Shown here piece by piece: positions 13,206-13,663 of a stretch of 13,663 nucleotides of DNA; position 1 is the stretch's first letter, and the number at the start of each line of letters is the position of its first letter. The notes beneath the pieces are model-generated. The model worked only from the letters and a program-made list of their open reading frames with translations. It did no database searches and was not told the DNA's origin. Source of the DNA: Candidatus Omnitrophota bacterium (GTDB lineage Bacteria; Omnitrophota; Gorgyraeia; Aquiviventales; Aquiviventaceae); NCBI GenBank assembly GCA_016206685.1, contig JACQRB010000009.1, positions 1 through 13,663 of the forward strand, written 5' to 3'. Made by a program: the position numbers and the translations under genes.

Positions 13206-13517
13206 ATGAACACCAACGAGCGCGGCGTGGCCTTGGGGATGGTGATCGTCATGGCGCTGATCTTTGCCGTGGCGGCCTTCGGCGTCATGACCCTGTCCGT
13301 CAGTCGCAGCCAAACGTCCGGTCTCCAGGCGCATCGGCTCAAGGCGCAATACGCGGCGGAGGCGGGATTGGTGTGGGCCATGCAGCGGTTATGGCAGGAC
13401 CAGGCGTACTGCGGGGAACAGGATCCACCCCCCATCAACGGCCTGACCGTTGATGTCACGGTGACCAACTGCGGCCCAGGCAACACCCACACCCTCAGCG
13501 CCAAGGTGCTGTATTAA
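13206..13517 (+). CDS. PilX-like minor pilin / type IV pilus assembly protein
   Basis: A 103-residue prepilin-like protein. A short polar leader, MNTNERG, ends at a prepilin-peptidase-type Gly7. A hydrophobic helix follows (VALGMVIVMALIFAVAAFGVMTLSVS), then the PilX/GspK-type stretch QAHRLKAQYAAEAGLVWAMQRLW. The mature residue 5 is Met, not the Glu of major pilins, which fits PilX or GspK minor subunits. Cys69 and Cys89 in the small C-terminal domain could form a disulfide. It is probably assembled at the tip of a type IV pilus or type II secretion pseudopilus in the inner membrane and periplasm. The ATG at 13206 follows a GAGAGAAAG; a longer frame from 13095 would run through the riboswitch and is rejected. 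Transcription depends on read-through of the riboswitch terminator. Confidence 0.85.
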   Translation: MNTNERGVALGMVIVMALIFAVAAFGVMTLSVSRSQTSGLQAHRLKAQYAAEAGLVWAMQRLWQDQAYCGEQDPPPINGLTVDVTVTNCGPGNTHTLSAKVLY

Positions 13518-13527
13518 AGTAGGTGCG

Positions 13528-13663
13528 ATGAAGAACCAAAGTCGCAGGGGCTTTACCCTGATGGAGATGATGATGACCGCGCTCATCGCCGGGATCCTCG
13601 CGGCCGTCGCCCTGCCGGGCTACGTCAGGACCAAGGAACGCAGTTACTGGCAGGAGGCCGAGA
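13528..13663 (+). CDS. Type IV prepilin-like protein, 5' part only
   Basis: Only the first 45 codons are in the window. The leader MKNQSRRG is followed by FTLMEMMMTALIAGILAAVALPGY, a classic class III signal: cleavage after Gly8, Phe as mature residue 1 and Glu as mature residue 5, then the hydrophobic assembly helix ending at LPGY. It begins 10 bases after the PilX-like gene and is clearly in the same operon. Whether it is a major pilin, a minor pilin or a GspG/GspH-type pseudopilin cannot be told without the C-terminal part. Confidence 0.9.
   Translation, partial: MKNQSRRGFTLMEMMMTALIAGILAAVALPGYVRTKERSYWQEAE

Overview
This 13.7 kb window is GC-rich bacterial chromosome, gene-dense and coded entirely on the + strand. 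DapL-type lysine synthesis, an NadX-type aspartate dehydrogenase, a c-di-GMP (GEMM-I) riboswitch ahead of type IV pilin genes, and many small palindromic or heptameric repeats suggest a diderm candidate-phylum bacterium. Omnitrophota or another PVC-related lineage is my best guess, but this is inference and not proven by any marker here.

Region 1 (1-5850) is a compact biosynthetic operon: dapA, dapB, dapL, folK, panC, panD, nadX and a 43-residue basic protein. It closes with a strong intrinsic terminator at 5865-5919. DapA, DapB and DapL make LL-diaminopimelate for cell wall and lysine. PanC and PanD make pantothenate from beta-alanine. NadX starts NAD synthesis, and FolK serves folate. DapA (via aspartate semialdehyde), PanD and NadX all draw on aspartate, so most of the operon is an aspartate-use hub. 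panD also seems to have its own promoter inside the end of panC.

Region 2 (5920-8752) is uvrA. It sits behind a perfect TATAAT placed so that the transcript would start at or next to the ATG, so uvrA is probably leaderless.

Region 3 (8753-9087) is a 335-base stretch of nested inverted repeats that I do not believe is coding, although one frame stays open through it.

Region 4 (9088-12619) is a cell-envelope energy module: an exported TPR protein, an ExbB/TolQ/MotA-type proton channel, an ExbD/TolR partner and a small winged-helix protein. A pair of inverted 7-bp repeat arrays follows. It supplies the stop codon of the winged-helix gene and the apparent start codon of cutA.

Region 5 (13002-13663) holds a consensus-like sigma70 promoter, a GEMM-I riboswitch, an intrinsic terminator, a PilX-like minor pilin and the start of a second prepilin gene that runs off the window. 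This looks like second-messenger control of a pilus or pseudopilus operon by transcription attenuation.
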